A DNA stretch of 64,000 bases, from NCBI GenBank assembly GCA_038207625.1, contig JBBQZO010000031.1, positions 1-64,000 of the forward strand, read 5' to 3'. Origin of the DNA: JBBQZO01 sp038207625. GTDB taxonomy: Bacteria > Pseudomonadota > Gammaproteobacteria > Burkholderiales > Burkholderiaceae_D. A program made the translations under genes and the position numbers. Positions 1 through 9,053 of this stretch are shown here, piece after piece (position 1 is the first letter of the stretch; every line of letters begins with the position of its first letter). Under the pieces are notes generated by a model. It had not been told where the DNA came from, searched no databases, and worked only from the letters and a program-made list of their open reading frames with translations.

Positions 1-255
1 CTGCACGGCCTGGTGTGGGAATGGGTCGAAGACTTCAACGGCTTATTTGTCAACGCCGACAGCCGCGTGCAAGGCGAGCAGAAACAACTTGAATTTTGTG
101 GCGGTGCAGCCCTCTCGCTGGGCGACCGTGAAAACTATGCCGTGCTGATCCGACTGGCCATGCTGGCCGCCATGGAAGGCAATCAGGGCGGCGCCTATCT
201 GGGATTTCGCTGTGTGCGCGATGCCGCCCAACCGCAAGCAGGAGTTCGACCATGA
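1..255 (+). CDS. Formylglycine-generating-enzyme/SUMF1-like protein, 3' end (partial)
   Basis: The frame is open from the window edge and ends at 253-255, so only the C-terminal 84 residues are visible. They contain LHGLVWEWVEDF, a Cys-free core, and a GAYLGFRCVRDA ending, which is the usual C-terminal signature of the formylglycine-generating enzyme (SUMF1/FGE-sulfatase) fold. In this fold family members oxidise a cysteine or serve other modifying or binding roles; the catalytic part is outside the window, so activity cannot be judged. Its stop overlaps the start of the SCO gene (ATGA), implying translational coupling. From family knowledge, SUMF1-like plus SCO pairs often sit beside a copper nitrite reductase gene, which would be upstream of this window (inference). 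Confidence 0.75.
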   Translation: MHGLVWEWVEDFNGLFVNADSRVQGEQKQLEFCGGAALSLGDRENYAVLIRLAMLAAMEGNQGGAYLGFRCVRDAAQPQAGVRP

Positions 256-869
256 AACACACACAACGATGGACCTTGCTGCCCGGCGCGGCGCTGCTGT
301 GCGCGGCACTGCTGTCGGGCACGCCGGCGGCGGCACAACACGCCGCGCCACCCGTTGTCGGGCGCAGCGCGCTACCGCCCGATTCGCTGTACTGGCTCAA
401 CGTGCCGCTGACGGACACGCTGGGGCGCGCCTTCGCACTGCGCGATCTGGCCGGCCATCCGCTGCTGGTTACCATGTTTTATGGCGATTGCAATACCGCC
501 TGTCCCATTGTGCTGGAAAATCTGACCCAGACGATGAACGCCGTGAACGCGCCGGCGGGCGCGCTGAGCGTGCTGATGGTCAGTCTCGATCCCGTCCACG
601 ACACGCCTGCATCGCTGGCCCGGCTGGTCCAGTCGCACAATCTGGACGCCAAACGGTTTCGGGTCGCCGTCAGCAAGGACGAAACCAACACGCGCGCCAT
701 GGCCGCCGCGCTGAACATCAAGTACCGCGCCGTGGCCGGTGGCGAAATCAGCCACACCACCCGCATCTGCCTGCTCGACGCCAACGGTAAGGTGCTCGCC
801 AGTAGCACCCAGTTAAGTGCGACGCCCGATCCGGAATTCGTCAAAAACATACGGCTGGCACTGAAATAG
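252..869 (+). CDS. SCO1/SenC-family copper chaperone-like protein
   Basis: A 205-residue exported protein: an N-terminal signal peptide (hydrophobic to about residue 28, AAA-Q cleavage region) is followed by a thioredoxin-like SCO domain. The copper ligands are visible: the CxxxC pair C80 and C84 (GDCNTACP) and the distal H168 (SHTTR). SCO proteins deliver copper or reduce thiols during maturation of copper enzymes in the periplasm. The start ATG overlaps the upstream stop, so the two genes are one unit. Because the neighbour is SUMF1-like rather than a cytochrome oxidase gene, it may serve a copper nitrite reductase; this is inference. The family assignment is firm, the client enzyme is not. 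Confidence 0.88.
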   Translation: MKHTQRWTLLPGAALLCAALLSGTPAAAQHAAPPVVGRSALPPDSLYWLNVPLTDTLGRAFALRDLAGHPLLVTMFYGDCNTACPIVLENLTQTMNAVNAPAGALSVLMVSLDPVHDTPASLARLVQSHNLDAKRFRVAVSKDETNTRAMAAALNIKYRAVAGGEISHTTRICLLDANGKVLASSTQLSATPDPEFVKNIRLALK

Positions 870-956
870 CGGCGCGCGCATCGGCGCTCAGCCAGAACCA
901 TTGCGGCGCGGCGCGCAAGCGCTCATACTGACACGTTGCCAATCGCCAACTAACTC

Positions 957-2435
957 ATGCGCCGTATCGCTCCCCACGTCCGCCTGCTCGCCTTGCTCGC
1001 GTTGATACTCGTGTCCGGCTTCACCGTCACCACGGTGGCCGGCTACGCGTCCTCGCGCGAGGCGATCGAACACGGCCTGGCCGCGCAAGCGTTGCCGCTG
1101 ACGGGCGACAATATTTACTCGCAGATTCAGAAGGACATGCTGCAGCCGGTGTTCATTTCCTCGCTGATGGCCAATGACACCTTCATGCGCGACTGGATCT
1201 TGCAAGGGGAAAAAGAGCCTGCCCAGATCGTGCGTTTCCTCACCGAAGTTCAACACAAATACGGCACCATCACCAGCTTCCTGGTATCGGCGCGCAGCCA
1301 GAATTACTACCACCCGGGCGGCATCCTGAAGATGGTGCGCGAGGACGAACCGCGCGACGCCTGGTTCTTCCGGGTCCGCGCCATGGCCGCGCCGTATGAA
1401 ACGAATGTCGACTTTGACCTGGCCAACCGCGACAAGCTGACCATCTTCATCAACCACCGCGTGTTCGACTATGACGGCAACTTCATCGGCGTCACCGGGG
1501 TCGGTCTGACGCTCGACACGATGGCGCAGCTGATCGACAATTACCGCGCGCGCTTCGAGCGCAACATCTATTTCGTCGACAAGGGCGGCAAGGTGGTGTT
1601 GGCCGGCAAGCGTACCACCCATGTGCAGGGCGATCTGCGCACCCTGCCCGGGCTGGGCGCGCTGGCCGGCGACATCATGAACGGTAGCAGCACGCCGGCC
1701 GCATCGCGCTATCGGCGCGGCGACGCCGTGATGCTGGTCAACTCGCGCTTCATTCCCGAATTGGGCTGGTATCTGGTGGTGGAGCAAGATGCCAGCGCCG
1801 AGATGCTCACGCTACGACGCGCGTTCGCGTTCAACCTGGCCATCAGCGCTGCCGTCACCTTGTTGGCGCTGGCGATCATGTGGCTGGCGCTCAAGCGCTA
1901 CCAGCGCCGCATCGAGACGCTGGCCGGCACCGATCGCCTGACGGGACTGCTCAACCGCAACGCGCTCGAACTGGTGTTTCGCCAGACCATCGTCGGATAC
2001 GCGCGGCACGCCCGTCCGCTCGCGGCGATCCTGTTCGACATCGACCTGTTCAAGCGCGTCAACGACGGCTGCGGCCACCTGGCCGGCGACCAGGTGCTGA
2101 AACAGGTCGCGGCGCTGGCGCGCGGCGCGGTGCGCGACAGCGATGTCGTCACGCGCTGGGGCGGCGAGGAGTTTCTGGTGCTGCTGGGCGAATGCAATCT
2201 GGAGCAGGCGCTGAAAGTGGCCGAGACACTGCGTGCGGCGGTGGCCCAGCACGACTTCGCACTCCCGGCCAGGATCGGCGCCATCACCGTCAGCCTGGGC
2301 GTGGCGCAATACCGTGCGCATGAGTCGGAGGAGTGTTTCTTTGCGCGCGCCGACACGGCCTTGTACGCAGCCAAGTCGGCCGGACGCAACCGCGTCGTGC
2401 GCGCAGCCAGCGCGGCGCGGCCCGATACGCCCTAG
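957..2435 (+). CDS. Membrane diguanylate cyclase with periplasmic Cache-like sensor
   Basis: A 492-residue protein: TM helix about 8-28, a large periplasmic Cache-like sensor about 30-285, a second TM about 291-312, and a C-terminal GGDEF domain about 320-485. The active-site loop is GGEEF (402-406), an active variant, and the inhibitory I-site RxxD (RDSD, 393-396) lies exactly five residues before it, so product inhibition by c-di-GMP is expected. It should make c-di-GMP from two GTP in response to a periplasmic ligand. No EAL domain is present. It is monocistronic and convergent with the Hsp20 gene. Confidence 0.92.
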   Translation: MRRIAPHVRLLALLALILVSGFTVTTVAGYASSREAIEHGLAAQALPLTGDNIYSQIQKDMLQPVFISSLMANDTFMRDWILQGEKEPAQIVRFLTEVQHKYGTITSFLVSARSQNYYHPGGILKMVREDEPRDAWFFRVRAMAAPYETNVDFDLANRDKLTIFINHRVFDYDGNFIGVTGVGLTLDTMAQLIDNYRARFERNIYFVDKGGKVVLAGKRTTHVQGDLRTLPGLGALAGDIMNGSSTPAASRYRRGDAVMLVNSRFIPELGWYLVVEQDASAEMLTLRRAFAFNLAISAAVTLLALAIMWLALKRYQRRIETLAGTDRLTGLLNRNALELVFRQTIVGYARHARPLAAILFDIDLFKRVNDGCGHLAGDQVLKQVAALARGAVRDSDVVTRWGGEEFLVLLGECNLEQALKVAETLRAAVAQHDFALPARIGAITVSLGVAQYRAHESEECFFARADTALYAAKSAGRNRVVRAASAARPDTP

Positions 2436-2468
2436 GCTTGCGCTGCGCCATGCGCGGCGCGCGACACC

Positions 2469-2921
2469 CTACTGTATCGTCAGCGCCTTGCCGCCGGTGC
2501 CGGGACGTTTTGGCAGCGTCAACTCGAGGATGCCGTCGTGGTATGCGGCCGTGGCCTTGTCCTCGTCGACTTCCTGGGCCAGCACGAAACTGCGGTATTG
2601 CTGGCCAAAGTAGCGCTCGGTGCGCACCATGTTGTCGCCCTGCTGGCTGCTCTCTTTCTTGCTCTCGACGCTGATCGACACCTGGTTGCCGTCGATGGCC
2701 ACCTTGATGTCGTCTTTCTTGACGCCGGGAATTTCAGCCTTGACCGTATAGCTTTGATCATTCTCCGTCACGTCCATGCGGATGTCGGGCGGCGTGTCGA
2801 CGCTGCGCAAGCTGCCGGGCAGCATGCGGAAGTCGCGCAGCATGTCCTCGATATTGCGAAACGGATCGAAGCGGGTGCTGATGTCCCCGAATGGATCAAA
2901 ACGGGTCAGATTATTGGCCAT
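2469..2921 (-). CDS. Hsp20/alpha-crystallin small heat shock protein
   Basis: A 150-residue protein beginning MANNLTRFDPFG. The alpha-crystallin domain covers about residues 40-145, including the typical A/G-x-L segment (GILELTLPK) near the C terminus. The start is set by a GGAG six bases upstream of the ATG at 2921; a much longer open frame runs upstream but is antisense shadow of the next gene. Small Hsps are ATP-independent holdases that bind unfolding proteins in the cytoplasm. The length fits the bacterial class A type. No CIRCE or ROSE-type element was recognised upstream. Confidence 0.93.
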   Translation of the reverse strand: MANNLTRFDPFGDISTRFDPFRNIEDMLRDFRMLPGSLRSVDTPPDIRMDVTENDQSYTVKAEIPGVKKDDIKVAIDGNQVSISVESKKESSQQGDNMVRTERYFGQQYRSFVLAQEVDEDKATAAYHDGILELTLPKRPGTGGKALTIQ

Positions 2922-3070
2922 GATGAACTCCAGTCCTGTCAGAAAATAGATGCACGATGCGACAACCGTCCGCGCGAACACGCTGCGCCGCCGGCCGCCG
3001 TGGCAGACGCATCCGAAGTGCTGCCTTGAATCGAGTATATGAATGGGACGGGCGACGAAATTGAGACGGC

Positions 3071-4660
3071 TCAATCGGGCCGGGCCGCGCGCATCGTCCG
3101 GCGCAGCACCGCCGCCAGCGCCGGCAGGTCGATACCGGCATCGCTGTCGAGCACGGTGGCGCAGCGCAGTTCGGCGTCGCTCAGCGCCTCGTGGTGGGTC
3201 AATTGATGGGAGAGAATCTGCGCGTCGGCGTCGGACGGGTCGTGCCCGCTGCGCGTGCGCTGCGCGATGCGCGCCTGCATCGTGGCGGCGCTGGCGCGCA
3301 CGTCGAGCACGCAAAACGCTACCCCCAGCTCGTCTGCCAGTAGGCTGAACGGCGCGCGTTGGGCGCGCGTCAGGAAGGCCGCATCGACGATCACGGGCAG
3401 GCCGGCCGCCAGTATCGTGCGCGCCAGCGTCAGCAAGCGCGCATAAGTGGCCGCGCTGGCTGGCTGCGCATACAGGCCCTGGTCGGGCGGCGCTGCGGCG
3501 CGCTCGCTCGCGGGCACGCCATGCAGGCGCTTGCGCTCGACGTCGGAGCGAATGCACACCGCGTCGAGCAGTTCGACCAACTGCGCGGCGACGGTCGACT
3601 TGCCGCTGCCGGCGTAACCGTGCATGATCAGCACGGCGCCGTGGTGCGCACCGATGCTGCACAGCGCAAAAGCGAGATAGCGGCGCGCCGCGCGCCGCGC
3701 TGCATCGGCCATGTCCGCTTGCTGTGCGGCCAGCAGGGCCACCTTTGCGCGCACCAGCGCGCGCAGCGTGCGATACAGGCCCAGCACGGCCAGCCCGGCA
3801 TAATCACCGCTGTGTTCCAGATAGCCATTGCGCAGGCGCGCGGCGAGATCGGGCCGGCCCAGGTAGCGCAAGTCCATGTCGATGAAGGCCAGGTCGCTGA
3901 TCCCATCGATCCAGCGCAGCGCCGGATTAAATTCGATGCAATCGAACATCTGCACCGCGCCGTCCAGTGTCAGGATATTGCCGCTGTGAAGGTCGCCATG
4001 GCACTCGCGGATGAAACCGTCGGCTTTGCGGCCGGCCAGCGTGGCGCCCAGGCCGATCTGCTGACGCGCCTCCCACGCCTGTAGGCGGGCAAGACGGCTG
4101 TGGCGCAGCGCGCCGCCGGCCAGTTCGCCAATCAGCGCCAGATCGGCGCGCGCCACAGCCCAGATCGCCGCGGCGCTGCCCCACGCTTCGTGCTGCGGTG
4201 CGCGCGCGCTGTCGACGTGAAAGCGCGCCAGCTTGGCGGCCAGCGCATCGACCTCCGCCGCCGTCAGCGCGTGCGCATCAATCCGATGACGCCACAGCGC
4301 CGTCTGGGGGAAAGCGCGCATCTTAACCGCATACTCGATCGGCGTGCCGGCGCCGGCCAGGCACGGCGCCTGCGCGCTGCCACTCACGGCCACCACATCG
4401 AGGTACAGCTGCGGGGCCAGGCGCCGGTTCAGGCGCAGCTCTTCCTGGCAATATTTATGGCGCGCCGCCAGCGTGGAAAAGTCCAGCACGTCGAAGCGTA
4501 CCGGCTTCTTGAACTTGTAGGCGACGTCCCCCGCCACCAGTACCAGCGAGATATGCGTCTCGAATTGTTCCGTTGGAACGCCCTGGCGCGCCAGCGCATC
4601 GGCCAAATGATGCACCAGCGTCGCTAACGTGGATGGACAGTCTTGTATGGGCATAGGCAT
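3071..4660 (-). CDS. Fusion of aminoglycoside-phosphotransferase-like domain and P-loop kinase
   Basis: About 529 residues from ATG 4660; a GTG at 4732 is an alternative start and neither has a strong ribosome site. The N-terminal half is APH/protein-kinase-like, with the catalytic-loop motif CHGDLHSGN (about 220-228) and the metal-binding-like FDCIEFN (about 239-245). The C-terminal part is a small P-loop kinase with Walker A GYAGSGKST (about 348-356). This two-domain arrangement (COG2187 plus COG0645) is widespread, but its substrate is not known. It is unlikely to be a resistance enzyme simply because of the APH fold. It lies downstream of and in the same direction as cheB, 112 bp away. 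Confidence 0.82.
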   Translation of the reverse strand: MPMPIQDCPSTLATLVHHLADALARQGVPTEQFETHISLVLVAGDVAYKFKKPVRFDVLDFSTLAARHKYCQEELRLNRRLAPQLYLDVVAVSGSAQAPCLAGAGTPIEYAVKMRAFPQTALWRHRIDAHALTAAEVDALAAKLARFHVDSARAPQHEAWGSAAAIWAVARADLALIGELAGGALRHSRLARLQAWEARQQIGLGATLAGRKADGFIRECHGDLHSGNILTLDGAVQMFDCIEFNPALRWIDGISDLAFIDMDLRYLGRPDLAARLRNGYLEHSGDYAGLAVLGLYRTLRALVRAKVALLAAQQADMADAARRAARRYLAFALCSIGAHHGAVLIMHGYAGSGKSTVAAQLVELLDAVCIRSDVERKRLHGVPASERAAAPPDQGLYAQPASAATYARLLTLARTILAAGLPVIVDAAFLTRAQRAPFSLLADELGVAFCVLDVRASAATMQARIAQRTRSGHDPSDADAQILSHQLTHHEALSDAELRCATVLDSDAGIDLPALAAVLRRTMRAARPD

Positions 4661-4772
4661 GGCGCGCTGGTGACGATGCGCCGCCGGGATGGCCGCGTGT
4701 CTCGATGATAACCGCTCGCACCGGATCGGCACTGACGCGATGGCAGCGTGGCGTCGATATATGGCGCGCCGC

Positions 4773-5843
4773 CTAGCGGCTGGCGTAAAAGCGCAGCACC
4801 TCGCCGCTGATCAGTTCCAGCGCCACGCTGACGTCGACCGCACCCAGCTTGAGCGCCTCGTGCGGCATGCTGTAGACGACACAGCTCGCTTCGTCCTGCG
4901 CCAGCGTGCGCGCGCCCGCGTCGTGCATGTCGCGCAAGCCGCGCGCGCCATCGTCGCCCATGCCGGTCATGATCACGCCCAGCGCCTTGGCGCCGGCCAC
5001 CCTGGCGACCGACTTGAACAGCACGTCGACCGTGGGTTTGTGTCCATTGACGGGCGCGCCGCCGATGATCTCCACCTGGTACATGGCGCCCGCGCGCACC
5101 AGGCGCATGTGCTTGCCGCCGGGCGCGATCAGCGCGCGGCCCTCGCCGACCCGCTCACCCTGACGCGCCTCGCGCACCTCGATGGCGCACAGCGCGTTGA
5201 GCCGCTCAGCGAACAAGGCGGTGAATTTTTCCGGCATGTGCTGGACGATGACGATGCCGGGCGAGGCGCGCGGCAGCGCCGTCAGCAGCACTTCGAGCGC
5301 CTGGGTGCCGCCGGTCGAGGTGCCGATCGCCACCACCTGATCGGACACCCGCGGCGGTGCGCCGGCCGCCGCCGCCGCGGCCAGTGCGCGCTCGGGCGCG
5401 CCCATCGGCGCCATGCCAGAACGGCCCAGCCAGCGCGGCGTGGCCAGCGCCGCCTGCTTGACGCTGTCGATCAGTTCATCGGCCGAGGCGGCCAGGAAGT
5501 CGCGCAGGCCCAGCTTGGGCTTGGTGACATAGCCGACCGCGCCGGCTGCCAGTGCCTGCATCGTGACCCCCGCCCCCATTGAGGTCAACGCCGAACAGAT
5601 CAGCACCCGGGTCGGGCGCTCGCGCATCAGTTGCTTGAGGAAGGTGATGCCGTCCATACGCGCCAGTTCGACGTCGAGCACGATCACGTCGGGCCACTCG
5701 ATCGCCATGCGCTCCTGTGCCAGGATCGGGTTGGCCACCGCGCCCAGCACCACCAGTTGCGGGTCGCGCGCCAGGATCGCCGTGAGCATCTGGCGCAGTA
5801 CGGCCGAGTCGTCCACGATCAGCACCTTGATGCGCGCGCTCAC
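4773..5843 (-). CDS. cheB: Chemotaxis protein-glutamate methylesterase/glutaminase CheB
   Basis: 356 residues: receiver domain about 1-125 with phospho-acceptor D57, then the methylesterase domain with the catalytic triad S176 (GTSTGG), H202 (QHM) and D298 (GDDGA). CheB removes methyl groups from chemoreceptor glutamates when phosphorylated by CheA. Its start overlaps the stop of cheD by four bases (5840-5843), so the two are coupled. There is no cheA, cheW or cheR in the window, so this is either the tail of a dispersed chemotaxis set or an adaptation module for receptors encoded elsewhere. Confidence 0.96.
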   Translation of the reverse strand: MSARIKVLIVDDSAVLRQMLTAILARDPQLVVLGAVANPILAQERMAIEWPDVIVLDVELARMDGITFLKQLMRERPTRVLICSALTSMGAGVTMQALAAGAVGYVTKPKLGLRDFLAASADELIDSVKQAALATPRWLGRSGMAPMGAPERALAAAAAAGAPPRVSDQVVAIGTSTGGTQALEVLLTALPRASPGIVIVQHMPEKFTALFAERLNALCAIEVREARQGERVGEGRALIAPGGKHMRLVRAGAMYQVEIIGGAPVNGHKPTVDVLFKSVARVAGAKALGVIMTGMGDDGARGLRDMHDAGARTLAQDEASCVVYSMPHEALKLGAVDVSVALELISGEVLRFYASR

Positions 5844-6358
5844 AGCAGCACGTCGTCCTGGTCGGTGCCGACCCCGTCAAACTTGAGCCAGACGTCGCCG
5901 CTGGCGACATCGAAAAACAGCCGCCGGTAGCCGTTGCCGCCGACGTTCTCGGCAGCGGCGACCATGCCGGCGTCGGCCAGCAGGCGACGCGCCATGTCGA
6001 TATTGCGCGCCCCCACATCCTGCACCATCGAGCCGGTGTTGAACATGCGCCCGCCGCCGAAGATCTTGGCGATGCATTCGCGCCGCTGCACCCCATGACG
6101 CACCAGGTCGCGTTGCATCAGTGCGAACGCGCTGGTGCCGTAGCGCCCGTCCGCCCCGCCACTGGGCGGTACGGCCGCCAGCACGAAATGGCAGATGCAG
6201 CCAAAGCGCCGGCGCGGGTGCCACAGCGTGATCGCCACACACGAGCCGAGCAGCGTGCCGAACACTTCCTGATGGAAGCCGCACGCGATGTCGCCCGGAT
6301 TAAGAAACGTCTCGCGCGTGGCAAGCCGGTCCAATGCACCGTCTTTTATCGGCGCCAT
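5840..6358 (-). CDS. cheD: Chemoreceptor glutamine deamidase CheD
   Basis: 172 residues with the CheD catalytic Cys C40 (LLGSCVAITLW) and His H57 (CHFVL), and the C-terminal GNGYRRLFFD region. CheD deamidates receptor glutamines to glutamates, creating methylation sites, and can bind CheC- or CheY-type partners. It is followed directly by cheB with a four-base overlap and preceded 148 bp upstream by a CheY-like receiver gene on the same strand, giving the order cheY-like, cheD, cheB. Confidence 0.95.
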   Translation of the reverse strand: MAPIKDGALDRLATRETFLNPGDIACGFHQEVFGTLLGSCVAITLWHPRRRFGCICHFVLAAVPPSGGADGRYGTSAFALMQRDLVRHGVQRRECIAKIFGGGRMFNTGSMVQDVGARNIDMARRLLADAGMVAAAENVGGNGYRRLFFDVASGDVWLKFDGVGTDQDDVLL

Positions 6359-6506
6359 GGCCTGCCCGTCTGCGGGCGCACCGCGTGCGCGCCTTGCACC
6401 ACGCCAGATTGCACCATGCCCGTCATCACCGAACCCGCCCTTTCCTGTTGTCCAGTGAGCCGCGCGCGGATCACGCCGCCCAGCGCAGGCCGCGCAGGCG
6501 CACCGC

Positions 6507-6899
6507 TTAGCCGTGCAAATCGAACTTGGCGCCTATCTTGCGCACCGTACTGAGCACGGATGCCGCGTTCAAGGGTTTCACAATGAAACCGTGGGCGCCG
6601 GCACTGATGGCCGCGCCCACGCTGGCGGCGTCGTCGTTGCCCGTCACCATGATGATGACGACATCCGGAAGCAGCGCCTTGAGCGGCGCAATCGCGTCGA
6701 TGCCCATCATGCCGGGCATGACGTTATCGAGCAAGATCAAGTTCGGCCGCAATTGCGGAACCAGCGCGATGGCCTGTTCTGCACTGTCGAGCTCGCCGAC
6801 GATCTGATAGTTGGCGCTGCACAAAATGACATTGAGCAAGGCGCGGGTCAGCTCATTGTCATCGACGATGAGTATGTTCAACTGTCCTGTCTGCCCCAT
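6507..6899 (-). CDS. CheY-like single-domain response regulator
   Basis: A 130-residue stand-alone receiver from ATG 6899, chosen because ACAGGAAC lies directly upstream and the fold starts at LNILIVDDNE; the frame extends further upstream without family similarity. The conserved acidic pair (D13, D14), phospho-acceptor D58 (LLD), T86 (VTG) and K108 (VKP) are all present. There is no output domain, so it acts by protein binding, probably in chemotaxis given cheD and cheB downstream. It could also be a receiver for another kinase; the cognate partner is not in the window. Confidence 0.88.
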   Translation of the reverse strand: MGQTGQLNILIVDDNELTRALLNVILCSANYQIVGELDSAEQAIALVPQLRPNLILLDNVMPGMMGIDAIAPLKALLPDVVIIMVTGNDDAASVGAAISAGAHGFIVKPLNAASVLSTVRKIGAKFDLHG

Positions 6900-7263
6900 G
6901 TTCCTGTTCCCGTTCCAAGCCACCCTGTCGATGCACGGCTCGGCACCGGAGTCACTGAGCGCGCAAGTTTGCTCTGAAAGAATATTATGCTTCGTCGCAT
7001 TACGCAAGACGTTGTTACGCGCGCCGCTTTGCAAACTGGCAAGTTGACCGTGGTGGGCGAACGCCTGCGCGCCGGCAGCGCACGTCAGGATGACACCGGC
7101 AGTGATAATCGCGACAGTACTGATGGTAAGCGCATCGGCCAGCGGCGACAATTGCGCAATTTGGCGCTAGAATTCGGCGATGGCGAACGCGCGGCAGGCG
7201 TGCGCATGATGAACCGCAGTTGGGCTTCTCGATTACCCGTACAGACTTCGAGCGGAGGTGTAG

Positions 7264-8037
7264 ATGAACGTCCATCAGCGCGCATGCGTGCGCAGTGTGT
7301 TGCTCGCCGGCTGCCTGATGCAAGCCGGCCTCGCCCGCGCAGACGGCTTGATCCGCCTCGCGTCGGACGATTGGTGCCCCTTCGTCTGCGCGGTCGATGG
7401 GAAACTGGTCAGCGGCTATCTGGTCGAGCTGACCGAACGCGCGATGGCGTTGGAAGGCAATCGGGTCGAGCCGGTACTGATGCCGCTCAACCGCGCCATA
7501 TTGCAAACGGCGCGCGGCGACATCGAAGGGGTGTACGCACCGCCGATCGACAGGCGTCTGCACCTGAGTGCACCACTGGCGCATTCGCGCGCCTGCTTCT
7601 ACACGCGGGCCGACGACAGCTGGACCTACACCTCGCCGAGCGCGCTCAAAACGCTGGCCGTTGGCGTGATCGACGACTACGGCTACGACGACGGTCCGAT
7701 GGACGCCTACATTGCCGCCAACCGTTCCAAGCCGTTTCTGATCGCCCTGGCCTACGGCGCCTCGGCCGGCACCACCAATGTGCAAAAACTGCTGGGCGGT
7801 CGTTACCGTGTGGTGCTCGAACATGAGGCCGTGATGGTGCACTTGAGCACGCGGATCGGCGTGGTTAACCGGATCCGCCAGGCCGGCTGCCTGGAACACG
7901 CGCTCCCCCTGACGATCGGCTTCTCGACTCAGGACATGCGCGCCGAACACTGGATACGCGCATTGGCCGACGGCGTGCACACGATGACCGTCTCGGGCGA
8001 ACTGAAGGCACTGCAGCAGCGCTACGATATCCCCTGA
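7264..8037 (+). CDS. Exported amino-acid-binding-like (SBP family 3) protein
   Basis: 257 residues with a signal peptide cleaved near ARA-DG (about residue 26), then a periplasmic type II binding-protein fold resembling the extracellular solute-binding family 3. The early motif IRLASDDWCPFVC and the later polar-ligand region are typical of stand-alone relatives in Oxalobacteraceae that are not linked to ABC permeases. No transporter gene is adjacent, so it may work as a sensor-like or orphan binding protein. Ligand is unknown. GGAGGT lies seven bases before the ATG and supports the start. Confidence 0.75.
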   Translation: MNVHQRACVRSVLLAGCLMQAGLARADGLIRLASDDWCPFVCAVDGKLVSGYLVELTERAMALEGNRVEPVLMPLNRAILQTARGDIEGVYAPPIDRRLHLSAPLAHSRACFYTRADDSWTYTSPSALKTLAVGVIDDYGYDDGPMDAYIAANRSKPFLIALAYGASAGTTNVQKLLGGRYRVVLEHEAVMVHLSTRIGVVNRIRQAGCLEHALPLTIGFSTQDMRAEHWIRALADGVHTMTVSGELKALQQRYDIP

Positions 8038-8337
8038 CATGGCACGCCCGGCCCACGGCGCCCACTGGCGCGCGGCCGCACTGGGCACTTGCGCCCGGTC
8101 CCAGCGCGAAACGGGGCGCGGCGGCTGTCGCACGCGACGGCTGCCACGCGTGGCGCCGCAACTGGCCAGCGCAAGGCCGCGCCTGCCTGCGGCGTCAGCG
8201 GAGCGCGCCGCGCGCACGCCAGCCAATTGTCAGCGCCGCAAGGCGATGCTATCCTGCTGCACCTGATCCGGCCAGTCCGGGCCAGCCAGGTCCGGCGCAG
8301 CGCGCCGTCTTCAGTGCCGCCCCAGGATGACACCGCC
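8038..8337. other. Intergenic stretch, no gene seen
   Basis: About 300 bp of very GC-rich sequence between two co-oriented genes. Open frames here have no recognisable protein character. Presumably it contains the promoter for the DUF6445 gene, but no clear -35/-10 pair is visible. Confidence 0.5.
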
Positions 8338-9021
8338 ATGCATCGCTCGCTCGCCCCCGCCCCCGCCAAACTGCCCTCGCTGAGCTATCGCAAGCCAATC
8401 GAGGGGCGCGACTACTGGGTCAAGGATGATTTTTTACCGAATGCGCAACAGGTGTCGCGGCGCAGCTTTGCGCGCAGCGACTGGGAACTCGGTGCCCCGC
8501 ACCGGCCCGAACCATGGCCGGGCATGCGCAGCGAACAGGCTTTGCTGCCCGACGAACTGGCCTATGTCGAAGCGTGGGTCAAGCAGGTCACCGGCGCCAA
8601 GCGTCTGTGGCAGGAAGCCACGCCCGAGGGCAGCAAACTCAATCACAACTATATTCAGTTGGTGGGCATGGCCGAATCAGGAGCGCGTCCGCATACCGAT
8701 TCGCGCGCGCTGTGCCGCTACGCCGCCGTGATCTACCTGAGCGAGCAGCCGGACCTGGACTGCGGCACCTCGTTTTATCGGCTGCGCTATCCGAACGGCG
8801 CGTTAGGCGGCAATATCTGCAGCCCGCCGCACGCCAATTTGCGCCAGGCGCTGGGCGTGACCGGCCTGCCGCTTGACGCCTGGCAGGAAGAGACGCGGAT
8901 CGACAATCGCTTCAACCGGATTTTGCTGTACCGCGCCAACCTGGTCCATTCGGCCAGCGCCTATTTCGGCTTCGAGCAGGCCGAGCGGCGCATGACGGCA
9001 CTGTTCTTCTGGATGGCCTAG
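8338..9021 (+). CDS. DUF6445 family protein, 2OG-Fe(II)-oxygenase-like
   Basis: 227 residues from ATG 8338; the open frame continues 83 codons upstream but that part lacks protein character, and AGGA lies 10 bases upstream of the ATG. I recognise the pattern of DUF6445. It carries a HxD motif (RPHTDSR, about residue 120), a distal His (LVHSAS) and a following Arg (RRMTALFFW), which together look like the metal and 2-oxoglutarate ligands of a double-stranded beta-helix dioxygenase. Such proteins are often near tryptophan halogenase or TonB-receptor genes, which are not seen here. Substrate unknown; the oxygenase idea is inference from motif spacing. Confidence 0.7.
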   Translation: MHRSLAPAPAKLPSLSYRKPIEGRDYWVKDDFLPNAQQVSRRSFARSDWELGAPHRPEPWPGMRSEQALLPDELAYVEAWVKQVTGAKRLWQEATPEGSKLNHNYIQLVGMAESGARPHTDSRALCRYAAVIYLSEQPDLDCGTSFYRLRYPNGALGGNICSPPHANLRQALGVTGLPLDAWQEETRIDNRFNRILLYRANLVHSASAYFGFEQAERRMTALFFWMA

Positions 9022-9053
9022 CGCCGCACTGCAGGCGCCGGCCAGCCGGTCCG

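Noticed and set aside
3071..4660. Aminoglycoside resistance gene
   Set aside because: The APH-like domain is fused to a P-loop kinase in a widespread housekeeping-type family; nothing indicates drug resistance.
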